Shown here piece by piece: positions 1 to 6,305 of a stretch of DNA of 25,500 nucleotides. The DNA is from an uncultured Collinsella sp. (GTDB lineage Bacteria; Actinomycetota; Coriobacteriia; Coriobacteriales; Coriobacteriaceae): NCBI GenBank assembly GCA_934668695.1, contig CAKUOD010000019.1:1-25500 (forward strand), in the 5' to 3' direction. Each line of letters begins with the position of its first letter. Positions within the stretch are counted from its first letter, which is position 1. The notes under the pieces were generated by a model that worked only from the letters and a program-made list of their open reading frames with translations, searched no databases and was not told the DNA's origin. The translations under genes were made by a program, and so were the position numbers.

Positions 1-255
1 ATCATCAACCTTGCCGGCGATGAGTGGGATAGCTCAAAGGGCACCTGGAAGGACGCCGACAGCACCTATGCCAAGGCGTTCGCCGACGATGCCTTTACGG
101 CCGATAGCGCAACCTATAAGCAGGCCATGACCGCCTACTACACTGCCTATCAGCAGTATTCCTCGCAGGCCTCGAGCGCCAGCTCCAAGTGGACCGAGTA
201 TGCTAACGGCCTCTACGCCAAGGCCAACATCAGCATCTACGGCCTGTTTGCGTAA
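1..255 (+). CDS. C-terminal part of an unidentified protein
   Basis: An open frame runs from the first base to a TAA at 253-255, giving 84 codons of a gene that starts outside the window. The visible tail is rich in Ala, Ser, Tyr and Lys, with many aromatic residues (for example AYYTAYQQYSS), and ends in IYGLFA. There is no membrane segment, no sortase motif and no motif I can assign. Composition and spacing suggest a helical, exported or surface-associated domain, but this is only an impression. A strong terminator follows 43 bases after the stop, so it is the last gene of its transcript and is unlikely to be co-transcribed with the PTS gene downstream. Confidence 0.75.
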   Translation: MINLAGDEWDSSKGTWKDADSTYAKAFADDAFTADSATYKQAMTAYYTAYQQYSSQASSASSKWTEYANGLYAKANISIYGLFA

Positions 256-297
256 GGGCTGCCCGAGCCGCTGAGCGCGTAGCCAAAAAATCTGATG

Positions 298-334
298 AGC
301 CCGCTAGAACGGACATCGTTCTAGCGGGCTTTTT
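298..334 (+). terminator. Rho-independent terminator of the upstream gene
   Basis: Arms 298-311 (AGCCCGCTAGAACG) and 317-330 (CGTTCTAGCGGGCT) are perfectly complementary over 14 bp around a 5-base loop. A run of five T follows (330-334). It lies just after the stop codon at 255. Confidence 0.93.
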
Positions 335-776
335 GCATTGTGGGGAGGGCGATGAGAGGGGGTGGTTGTATGCAAATTATGGGACACTTTATTCATATAA
401 AGTGAAAACGATTTCGGCTAAACTGGTAGTAACAATGTGGTACCACTGTTCATCTGGTAGTAACCAATTTTGAGACGAAATCGAATGGAAATTGCTAAGA
501 ATTAGTTTGGTAATGAAAGAAACGCTTCACGTCTACCTGCGGAAATTACCGTTTACGGGCCAAAAATAACCGTTTGGCAACGATATAGTAATTTGAACGA
601 AATGTGGTGGACGTTTGAATTGAGTGTGTGCTAACGTACATACCAGCAGCCCAAAAAAGGGACTGGGTTGTCTAAGTTTGCGCACCAATGCCGGCAAGCG
701 GAGAAGCCGGTATGCACAAGGCGCGGACATGGAACTCGTTGGTGAACAACGAAAGAAAGGTTGGAGGAGATACCAT
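335..776 (+). promoter_or_regulatory. Long regulatory and leader region upstream of the nagE-like gene
   Basis: No gene is visible in these 442 bases. In order it holds: an 18-bp inverted repeat (ACTTTAT-TCAT-ATAAAGT, 386-403); a cre-like 14-mer TGAAAACGATTTCG (403-416), which differs from the LacI/CcpA-type consensus TGWAANCGNTNWCA only at the last base; the GntR-type operators at 424-466; and two weak hairpins close to the gene. The hairpins are CAGCCCA/TGGGTTG near 646-669 and TGCCGGC/GCCGGTA near 690-713, each with a G-U pair. The operator sits more than 300 bases before the start codon, so either the mRNA leader is long or a second promoter lies closer. No known riboswitch was recognised. 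Confidence 0.5.
424..466. promoter_or_regulatory. GntR/HutC-type operator cluster
   Basis: TGGTAGTAACCA (455-466) is a TGGT-N4-ACCA palindrome. A degenerate copy, TGGTAGTAACAA, lies exactly 31 bp upstream (424-435), and a 10-bp palindrome GTGGTACCAC (437-446) lies between them. The same palindrome with similar flanks (TCTGGT-N4-ACCAATTT) recurs at 2457-2468 before the GntR gene. That links the two genes into one regulon and points to the adjacent regulator as the binding protein. The binding itself is inferred. Confidence 0.65.
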
Positions 777-2267
777 ATGATGAAGTACCTCCAGAAGCTC
801 GGCAAAGCGCTGATGCTTCCCGTCGCGGCGCTCCCCGTCGCAGGTATTCTTATGGGCGTGGGCTATCTGCTCGCTCCCGCAGTCATGGGTGCTGCCGGTG
901 ACACTACCGGTTTTGCCTATACCGCCGGTTTCCTGCTCATCAAGGCAGGCGGCGCTCTTATCGATAACATGGCCTGGCTGTTCGCAGTCGGCGCCGCTGT
1001 CGGCCTTGCCGACGATCACGATGGCACCGCTGGCCTCGCTGGCCTCGTCGCCTTCCTGATGATCCAGCAGCTCCTGAACCCCGCTGTTGTTGGCACCATT
1101 CGTGGTATGGACGCCGATGCTCAGACCGCTTGGCTTGCCACGACCGAGGGCATCGCGTTCTCCAAGATCGCTGGTAACTCCTTCATCGGCATCCTGTCCG
1201 CCATCATCGGTGGCACTTGCTACAACAAGTTCAAGGACACCCGTCTTCCCGACTGGCTGGCCTTCTTCTCCGGCAAGCGTTGCGTCGCCATCATGACCGC
1301 CGTCATCTGCATCGTCGTCTCCGTCGTCCTGCTCTTTGCTTGGCCCCTCATCTTCGGTGCGCTCGTCGCTCTGGGCGAGGGTATCGCCGCCATGGGTGGC
1401 ATCGGCGCTGGCATCTACGCCTTCCTCAACCGCCTGCTCATCCCGACTGGTCTGCACCACGCTCTGAACAACGTGTTCTGGTTCGACACCATCGGCCTGG
1501 GCGACCTGACCCACTTCTGGGCTGGCGAGACCTCTGCTGACGTCAAGTGGAGCCTCGGTATGTACATGTCCGGCTTCTTCCCCTGCATGATGTTCGGTAT
1601 CCCGGGCGCTGCCCTGGCTATGGTTCAGACCGCTAAGAACAAGAAGGCTGCTATCGGCCTGGTTGTCTCCGCTGCTATCTGCGCCTTTGTCTGCGGCGTC
1701 ACCGAGCCCTTCGAGTTCGGCTTCATGTTCCTGTGCTTCCCGCTCTACGTCGTGTACGCTGCCCTGTACGGCATCTTCACCATCATCACCTACTATGTTG
1801 GTTTCCGTGCTGGCTTCTGCTTCTCCGCTGGTGCTACCGACCTCCTGTTCTCCGCTAGCCTCCCGGCTGCTGCCAACACCTGGATGATCATCCCGCTGGG
1901 CATCGCTGCCTTCGTGGTCTTCTACCTCGTGTTCCGCTTCGCCATCACCAAGTTCAACCTCATGACCCCTGGTCGCGAGGATGAGGATGTCGAGGAGACC
2001 TCCGCTCCCGCCGCTGCTGGCAACGATAAGTTCGCTGCTCTGGCTGCCGCTGTTCTCGCTGCCGTCGGTGGCAAGGAGAACGTCAAGACCGTTGACTGCT
2101 GCGCTACTCGCCTGCGCTTCGAGCTCGGCGATTCCGCTCTGGTCGACGAGGCTGCCTGCAAGAAGGCTGGCGCTCTGGGTGTCATGAAGATGGACAAGGG
2201 TGCTACCCAGGTCATCATCGGCACGCAGGTCCAGGCTGTTGCCGAGGAGCTCAAGAAGCTTCTCTAA
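777..2267 (+). CDS. nagE: PTS EIICB, N-acetylglucosamine/glucose family
   Basis: This membrane permease of the glucose PTS superfamily imports and phosphorylates a sugar, here probably N-acetylglucosamine. The start is set at 777 because GGAGGAG (763-769) lies 7 bases upstream. The frame stays open further upstream to 624 but has no ribosome site there, so the protein is 496 aa. Residues 1 to about 395 are a hydrophobic EIIC domain opening with MMKYLQKLGKALMLPVAALP and carrying the family motif GVTEPFEFGF. An Ala/Glu-rich linker follows, then an EIIB domain with the phosphocysteine motif CCATRLRF (Cys442 is the expected phospho-site). No EIIA domain is fused or adjacent, so a glucose-type EIIA must come from elsewhere. 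GlcNAc specificity is inferred from the nagR and nagA neighbours; the fold alone also fits glucose. Confidence 0.9.
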   Translation: MMKYLQKLGKALMLPVAALPVAGILMGVGYLLAPAVMGAAGDTTGFAYTAGFLLIKAGGALIDNMAWLFAVGAAVGLADDHDGTAGLAGLVAFLMIQQLLNPAVVGTIRGMDADAQTAWLATTEGIAFSKIAGNSFIGILSAIIGGTCYNKFKDTRLPDWLAFFSGKRCVAIMTAVICIVVSVVLLFAWPLIFGALVALGEGIAAMGGIGAGIYAFLNRLLIPTGLHHALNNVFWFDTIGLGDLTHFWAGETSADVKWSLGMYMSGFFPCMMFGIPGAALAMVQTAKNKKAAIGLVVSAAICAFVCGVTEPFEFGFMFLCFPLYVVYAALYGIFTIITYYVGFRAGFCFSAGATDLLFSASLPAAANTWMIIPLGIAAFVVFYLVFRFAITKFNLMTPGREDEDVEETSAPAAAGNDKFAALAAAVLAAVGGKENVKTVDCCATRLRFELGDSALVDEAACKKAGALGVMKMDKGATQVIIGTQVQAVAEELKKLL

Positions 2268-2290
2268 GCCTCTAGGACGTTGTGTCTTGA

Positions 2291-2328
2291 AAAGGGTCGT
2301 CCCGCTCCGCGGGGGCGGCCCTTTTTTA
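2291..2328 (+). terminator. Terminator after the nagE-like gene
   Basis: A GC-rich hairpin (about 2294-2321, with G-U pairs) is followed by six T (2322-2327). It lies 27 bases after the stop at 2267 and separates the transporter from the regulator transcript. Confidence 0.88.
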
Positions 2329-2456
2329 CTACCGCGATGCAAAAATCAGCAGTGGAATTGGTATTAGTGGCTGTCAATTTGGCACGGTCAAACATTCTTG
2401 AAATGTACGGGTTGACCTGCTGTTATCAATTATTAGCTGTTATAGTACGTGGTGTC

Positions 2457-2468
2457 TGGTTACAACCA
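2457..2468. promoter_or_regulatory. Probable autoregulatory operator of the GntR gene
   Basis: TGGTTACAACCA is a TGGT-N4-ACCA palindrome with the same flanks as the site at 455-466. It lies 11 bases after a possible -10 box (TATAGT, 2441-2446) and 31 bases before the start codon, where a bound repressor would block transcription. The -35 box is unclear: TTGACC at 2412-2417 is too far from this -10. Confidence 0.62.
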
Positions 2469-2499
2469 ATTTCGAGTCATTTATCCGGCAGGTTTCATC

Positions 2500-3231
2500 A
2501 TGGCAATGGGAGCACGCAAACAGCCTTTGTACGATCAGCTCGTCGATTTGCTGACCGATAAGATCGATCACGAACTTCGCCCTGGCGACTATCTCCCGTC
2601 CGAGCGCGATCTATCGGAACGCTACGGGCTCTCGCGCACGACGGTTCGTCTCGCCCTTCAGGAGCTTGAGCGTTTGGGTCTCGTGGTTCGTCAACGTGGT
2701 CGCGGAACCATGGTGTGCGATCGCTCGCTGCAAACGGCAAACCTCACGCAAACCTATAGCTTTACCGAGCAGATGAAAGCCATCGGGCGTGTGCCCAAGA
2801 CGACGATTCTTGAGTTTACCGAGGTCGAGGCCGACAAGAACATCGCGGTTGAGATGAACGCTCGCCTGGGTGAGCGTCTGTACAAGATTAAGCGTCTGCG
2901 TATCGCCGATAACGTGCCACTCATGATTGAGTGCACGTACCTGCCGAGCCGCAAGTTCTTTGCGCTCAAGCGCCCCATGATCGAGAACAAATCACTGTAC
3001 GACATGATCGAGCAGGATTATCACGAGAAGGTTCGCCTGGCCGAGGAGGAGTTTTATGCGAGTATCGCCCGTCATTCGGACGCCCGTCTGCTCGAGATTG
3101 CCGAGGGTGCGCCGGTCTTGGATTTGATTCGCACCACGTATGACATGAACAACGAGGTTATCGAGTATACGCGTTCGGTTGCGCGCGCCGACCAGTTTAA
3201 GTACAAGGTCTACCACAACCGCGCCGTCTAG
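2500..3231 (+). CDS. nagR: GntR-family (HutC subfamily) transcriptional regulator, NagR-like
   Basis: This is a cytoplasmic DNA-binding repressor of about 243 aa, the usual size for the subfamily. Residues about 8-75 form the GntR winged helix, with the signature LPSERDLSERYGLSRTTVRLALQELERLG. Residues about 95-235 form the UTRA effector domain that in NagR/DasR proteins senses amino-sugar phosphates. The start is set at 2500 (MAMGARKQ); an upstream GTG at 2449 would put the operator inside the coding region. A second in-frame ATG follows at 2506. The gene lies between nagE and nagA and has a matching operator in front of itself and of nagE, so it probably represses both and is released by GlcNAc-6-P or GlcN-6-P. 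The effector is inferred from the family. Confidence 0.87.
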   Translation: MAMGARKQPLYDQLVDLLTDKIDHELRPGDYLPSERDLSERYGLSRTTVRLALQELERLGLVVRQRGRGTMVCDRSLQTANLTQTYSFTEQMKAIGRVPKTTILEFTEVEADKNIAVEMNARLGERLYKIKRLRIADNVPLMIECTYLPSRKFFALKRPMIENKSLYDMIEQDYHEKVRLAEEEFYASIARHSDARLLEIAEGAPVLDLIRTTYDMNNEVIEYTRSVARADQFKYKVYHNRAV

Positions 3232-3324
3232 AGTTATTGGGTATAAACGGCTTGGCGTGTTTTGCGGCGGGTGCAAAATGTGCCGAGCGGTAGAAGGCAA
3301 CGAACAATCGCTCAAATTAACAAT

Positions 3325-3358
3325 GCAGTGGTTTTTGATCCGCCCTAAAACGCACTGC
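3325..3358. promoter_or_regulatory. Inverted repeat upstream of nagA
   Basis: GCAGTG (3325-3330) and CACTGC (3353-3358) face each other 17 bases before nagA, with T-rich and A-rich stretches just inside that could extend the stem. The 143-base gap has no clear TGGT-N4-ACCA site. The repeat could be an operator or an mRNA leader hairpin; the role is unknown. Confidence 0.35.
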
Positions 3359-3374
3359 GGGTACGGGAGCATAG

Positions 3375-4544
3375 ATGAGCACGTATGCTATCAAGGCCGA
3401 CAAGTTCTTTTTGCCGGCGGGGCCGCAGCTGGGCGGCTACCTTATGGTCGAAGACGGCGTCTTTGGCGCTTGGCAGGTCGATGAGCCCGCTTGCGAGATC
3501 AAAGATTACTCGGGTACATGGATCGCGCCGGGAATGGTGGACACCCATATTCATGGCTTCTATAACCATGCCACGACCGATAACGATGCTGAGGGTATTA
3601 ACATCAGCTCGACCGAGCTCGCCCGTCGCGGTACCACCAGCTGGCTGCCCACGACCTTTACTGACGGTGTGGAGCAGATTAAGGACGCCTGCGCTGCCAT
3701 CGCCCAGGCCGATGAGGAGCGCGGTCCTGAGTTTTGCGGTGCCCGCATCCAGGGCATCTATCTCGAGGGCCCCTTCTTTACCATGAAGCACGTTGGCGCT
3801 CAGAATCCCGCCTTTTTGATTGACCCGTCCGAGGAAATCTTTGACGAGTGGCAGGAGGCCGCCGGCGGACGCATCGTCAAGAGCGCCATGGCAGCCGAGC
3901 GCGACGGCGCTGCCGCCTACGCAGCTGCCCTGAACGCCAAGGGCGTGGTGACCTGCATCGGCCACTCCGACGCTACCTATGACGAGTGTGCTGCGGCCAT
4001 TAACGCCGGCGCCAGCTGCTTCACGCACACCTACAATGGTCAGCGTGGCCTGCATCACCGCGAGCCTGGCGTCGTGGGTGCTGCCATGACCACGCCCAAC
4101 ACGTATGCCGAGATCATCTGCGACGGCAAGCACGTAAACCCCGCTGCCATCAAGGCGCTGCTGCAGGCCAAGGGCTGGCAGCACACGGTGCTTATCACCG
4201 ACTGCCTGGGCTGCGGTGGTATGCCCGAGGGCAAGTACACCAGTGGCGGCATGGATGTCATCATGAAGGACAACCTGTGCTGGCTCGCCGACGGCTCCGC
4301 CATCGCCGGCTCGGTGCTCACGCTTGCCCAGGGCGTCAAGAATATGGTCGACTGGGGCCTTGCCAGCGCCGATATCGCCATTCGCATGGCAACCGAGGTT
4401 CCGGCACGCTCTGCTCACGTCGAGGATAAATGTGGCAGCATTATACCTGGCCGTGACGCCGACTTTGTCGTGTTCAATCCCGACCTTACCCTGGTCGAGA
4501 CGTATGTGGGTGGCAACAGCGTCGGTAACGCGTTTACCGAGTAG
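3375..4544 (+). CDS. nagA: N-acetylglucosamine-6-phosphate deacetylase
   Basis: This cytoplasmic amidohydrolase converts GlcNAc-6-P to GlcN-6-P and acetate, the step after uptake by the PTS. It is 389 aa, the normal length. Visible active-site elements are DTHIHG (His58, His60), LEGPF (Glu131, a metal ligand), GHSDAT (His197), FTHTYNG (His218), DGKHV (His253) and ITDCLG, whose Asp276 is the expected catalytic acid/base. The C-terminal strand GSIIPGRDADFVVF is typical of the family. GGGAG (3365-3369) sits 5 bases before the ATG. The next gene starts 32 bases after its stop, so the two form an operon. No glucosamine-6-phosphate deaminase (nagB) is present in the window. Confidence 0.95.
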   Translation: MSTYAIKADKFFLPAGPQLGGYLMVEDGVFGAWQVDEPACEIKDYSGTWIAPGMVDTHIHGFYNHATTDNDAEGINISSTELARRGTTSWLPTTFTDGVEQIKDACAAIAQADEERGPEFCGARIQGIYLEGPFFTMKHVGAQNPAFLIDPSEEIFDEWQEAAGGRIVKSAMAAERDGAAAYAAALNAKGVVTCIGHSDATYDECAAAINAGASCFTHTYNGQRGLHHREPGVVGAAMTTPNTYAEIICDGKHVNPAAIKALLQAKGWQHTVLITDCLGCGGMPEGKYTSGGMDVIMKDNLCWLADGSAIAGSVLTLAQGVKNMVDWGLASADIAIRMATEVPARSAHVEDKCGSIIPGRDADFVVFNPDLTLVETYVGGNSVGNAFTE

Positions 4545-4576
4545 CCGCCAAAGAAACGATCCGAGAGGGGATTTAG

Positions 4577-5050
4577 ATGATTTACGGTGCATTAGGCGAT
4601 ATCGAGGAGTACCGCGGAATGCTCAAGGGCCTCGATGTGCTGATTGATTGGCTCGAGGAGAACGATCCGGCGAAGCTCGAGGTCGGCAGCCATCCGATTC
4701 TGGGCGACAAGGTCTTTGCGAACGTCATGGCTCCCACGACGCGTCCCGAGGCCGAGGCTCACTATGAGACGCATCAGCGCTATCACGACCTGCAGATTGA
4801 CGTCGAGGGTCGTGAGGCCTTTAAGGTCGCTACGGGCAGCCTGACTCTGGTTCAGGAGTTTGACGAGAAGGACGACTACGACCTGGTCGATTCCGACGCT
4901 TCGATCGCCGGCGATCTTGCCGACGACAAGTTCGCGCTGTTCGTTGCCGGCGAGCCTCATATGCCCACGCTTGAGTTCCCGGGCGATGGCGCGCAGCCGG
5001 TCAAGAAGATCTGCTTTAAGTTGCTTGCAGACGCTTACTGGGAGGAGTAG
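4577..5050 (+). CDS. YhcH/YjgK/YiaL (DUF386) family protein
   Basis: This is a 157-aa cytoplasmic protein of the YhcH/EbgC cupin-like family. It starts with MIYGALGDIEEYRGML and carries the family core HYETHQRYHDLQ (residues about 55-66), rich in potential metal ligands, plus a conserved C-terminal KKICFKLLADAYW. In Escherichia coli yhcH belongs to the sialic-acid (nan) operon, and relatives are proposed sugar anomerases or isomerases; the biochemical role is not settled. It lies 32 bases after nagA with its own site (GAGAGGGG), so it is co-transcribed. That placement suggests a helper role in amino-sugar catabolism, perhaps on GlcNAc/ManNAc derivatives. Confidence 0.88.
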   Translation: MIYGALGDIEEYRGMLKGLDVLIDWLEENDPAKLEVGSHPILGDKVFANVMAPTTRPEAEAHYETHQRYHDLQIDVEGREAFKVATGSLTLVQEFDEKDDYDLVDSDASIAGDLADDKFALFVAGEPHMPTLEFPGDGAQPVKKICFKLLADAYWEE

Positions 5051-5080
5051 CGAACTGCTCGGCTGAGCTGTTCGTCTATG

Positions 5081-5107
5081 GCGTGATTCCCCTAGGGGAA
5101 ATCACGC
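5081..5107. repeat. Hairpin with TTCCCCTAGGGGAA core
   Basis: GCGTGATTCCCCT (5081-5093) pairs with AGGGGAAATCACGC (5094-5107), leaving one bulged A. Its centre TTCCCCTAGGGGAA is shared with the longer palindrome that begins 6 bases later, as if the two arose by partial duplication. Confidence 0.7.
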
Positions 5108-5112
5108 TAGGA

Positions 5113-5160
5113 CCCCGCTAAGCGTGTTTCCCCTAGGGGAAACACGCTTAGCGGGGTTTT
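5113..5160 (+). terminator. 44-bp perfect palindrome, terminator of the nagA operon
   Basis: Positions 5113-5156 read identically on both strands: 22-base arms meeting at TTTCCCCTAGGGGAAA, with outer bases CCCCGCTAAGCG / CGCTTAGCGGGG. TTTT follows at 5157-5160. It lies 62 bases after the stop at 5050 and would end the nagA-yhcH transcript. On the opposite strand the T-run is missing, so termination from that side is doubtful. Confidence 0.85.
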
Positions 5161-5230
5161 CTGATTTTGAATAGGGGGCTGTCGACGTGGTGATGCTTGG
5201 GTTGGAGCATGCGCACTCAAAATCGGCAAC

Positions 5231-5252
5231 AAAAAAGCCGCCCGAAGGCGGC
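5231..5252 (-). terminator. Terminator of tRNA-Thr
   Basis: Read on the minus strand: GCCGCC-TTCG-GGCGGC (5252-5237) followed by six T (5236-5231). The UUCG tetraloop makes it a strong hairpin, and it lies 12 bases past the CCA end of the tRNA. Confidence 0.93.
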
Positions 5253-5264
5253 TATCTTGTGCAA

Positions 5265-5340
5265 TGGAGCCAGCGACCGGGCTCGAACCGGTGACCCCCG
5301 CTTTACGAGAGCGGTGCTCTACCAACTGAGCTACGCTGGC
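5265..5340 (-). tRNA. tRNA-Thr (anticodon CGT)
   Basis: The minus strand gives a full 76-base cloverleaf: acceptor GCCAGCG/CGCTGGC, D arm GCTC-AGTTGGTA-GAGC, anticodon stem CCGCT/AGCGG around loop CTCGTAA (anticodon CGT, codon ACG), T arm ACCGG-TTCGAGC-CCGGT, discriminator T and an encoded CCA. All stems pair. It stands alone, with its own promoter and terminator. Confidence 0.97.
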
Positions 5341-5379
5341 GGCCATGTGGTGACGCAACTGAGGCGTCAACGGCTGTCT

Positions 5380-5408
5380 ATGATACGGGACATCGCAAAT
5401 CCGCGCAA
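5380..5408 (-). promoter_or_regulatory. Candidate promoter of tRNA-Thr
   Basis: On the minus strand, TTGCGC (5408-5403) and TATCAT (5385-5380) are spaced 17 bases apart. This puts the transcription start about 30 bases before the tRNA 5' end. Confidence 0.55.
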
Positions 5409-5497
5409 GTGTTCTGACGGCTTTTCTCACTTTAAATGCACTAATATTGGAGACGTGATGTCTTGCTCTTACGGGCCTCGAACAGAATGGGGCGGCG

Positions 5498-5980
5498 ATG
5501 GCTCAACCCAAGATTTTTCTTACGCGAATCGATGACCGCTTTATCTATGGGCAGGATGTCGAGCTGTGGAACGAGGCTGTGGGCAGCAATCTCGTCCTCA
5601 TCGTTAACGACGAGATTGCGGCGGATTCGCGCAAGTGGGCACCCATGAGGGTCGCGGCGCCCGAGGGCGTGTGGACACGGTTCTTCTCAGTCCAAAGGAC
5701 GATTGATGTCATACATACTGCAACGCCGCGCCAATGGATCCTGATCATGGTAGCGTCGCCCGCCGATGCGCTAGCACTGGTTAAAGGCGGCGTGCCTATC
5801 ACCAAGATCAGTATCGGTCACATGCAGGCAGGGGAGGGTAAGCGTCCCGTAACGCCCGCAGTTGCCGTAGACGACGAGGATGTTGCCGCCCTCAAAGAGC
5901 TTCAAGAGCTCGGCATAGAGCTGGAAATCCGCTACCTCCCCAACTCCAACCCCGACCCCATCGACAATCTGCTCAACTGA
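5498..5980 (+). CDS. Orphan PTS EIIB, mannose/fructose/sorbose family, phospho-site lost
   Basis: This 160-aa cytoplasmic protein has the mannose-class EIIB fold. The N-terminal strand KIFLTRIDDRFIYGQDVELW matches the family's active-site signature R-I-D-x-R-L-I-H-G-Q-V. The C-terminal half shows HMQAGEGKRPVTPAVAVDDEDVAAL and ELGIELEIRYLP, also typical. The phosphorylated His of the signature is Tyr here (Tyr17, codon TAT, one base from CAT), and the following GQV is GQD. The usual phosphotransfer chemistry should therefore be impossible. No EIIA, EIIC or EIID of this class lies nearby. The frame is intact and the rest is conserved, so it is more likely a repurposed binding or regulatory protein than a fresh pseudogene. 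GGGGCGG precedes the ATG. Confidence 0.82.
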   Translation: MAQPKIFLTRIDDRFIYGQDVELWNEAVGSNLVLIVNDEIAADSRKWAPMRVAAPEGVWTRFFSVQRTIDVIHTATPRQWILIMVASPADALALVKGGVPITKISIGHMQAGEGKRPVTPAVAVDDEDVAALKELQELGIELEIRYLPNSNPDPIDNLLN

Positions 5981-6243
5981 TCCCTTGAGGACGGAGGAAA
6001 ACGGATCATTTAGCCCACATAGAGGGGCAGTGTTGCGCCGCCTGCCAAAACTATGCCGGTTTACTACGGTGAATTGTCAATCGCCGAGCACGCCGAATAT
6101 GTGAAAAATAAAACCGCAGGTAGACGGGGTGTTCATTTCCTAAAAACCAGCGTGTGGTCGGATATCGCGGGTTTATCGTAGTAAACAGGCATAGTTTTGT
6201 TATGCCATCAATTCAGTAGCAGCAATAATAAGCCAAAAGAATG
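5981..6243. other. Intergenic region with an inverted repeat pair
   Basis: No gene is visible between the EIIB-like gene and the galM terminator. The notable content is a 23-base inverted repeat: 6046-6068 begins CAAAACTATGCC, and 6177-6199 ends GGCATAGTTTTG. The copies match at 22 of 23 positions and are 108 bases apart. The inside (6069-6176) is AT-richer than its surroundings and codes for nothing obvious. It could be a small miniature-element-like insertion of about 154 bp, or a structured RNA. Confidence 0.5.
6046..6199. repeat. Element bounded by 23-bp inverted repeats
   Basis: The arms at 6046-6068 and 6177-6199 are reverse complements with one mismatch (CCGG against CAGG). Similarity stops at the arm edges. 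No target-site duplication is evident next to the arms and there is no transposase, so mobility is speculative. Confidence 0.55.
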
Positions 6244-6279
6244 AAAAAGCGCCCGCCGGCGGTGGTGCCGGCGGGCGCT
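6244..6279 (-). terminator. Terminator of galM
   Basis: On the minus strand GCGCCCGCCGGC (6278-6267) pairs perfectly with GCCGGCGGGCGC (6260-6249) around a 6-base loop, then five T follow (6248-6244). It lies 27 bases past the galM stop. Confidence 0.93.
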
Positions 6280-6305
6280 GCTGTGCGATATGTCTCGTTG
6301 CGGGC

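Noticed and set aside
624..776. A longer N-terminus for the nagE-like protein starting at 624
   Set aside because: The extra 51 residues are polar and unlike the family, which begins at the MMKYLQKLGKALM segment; the strong ribosome site is at 763-769.
672..2342. A 556-codon frame opposite the nagE-like gene
   Set aside because: It is antisense to a complete EIICB with a strong ribosome site, and it runs through the terminator hairpin.
5107..5430. A 107-codon minus-strand frame overlapping the tRNA
   Set aside because: It covers the tRNA and its terminator and has no ribosome site or family resemblance.
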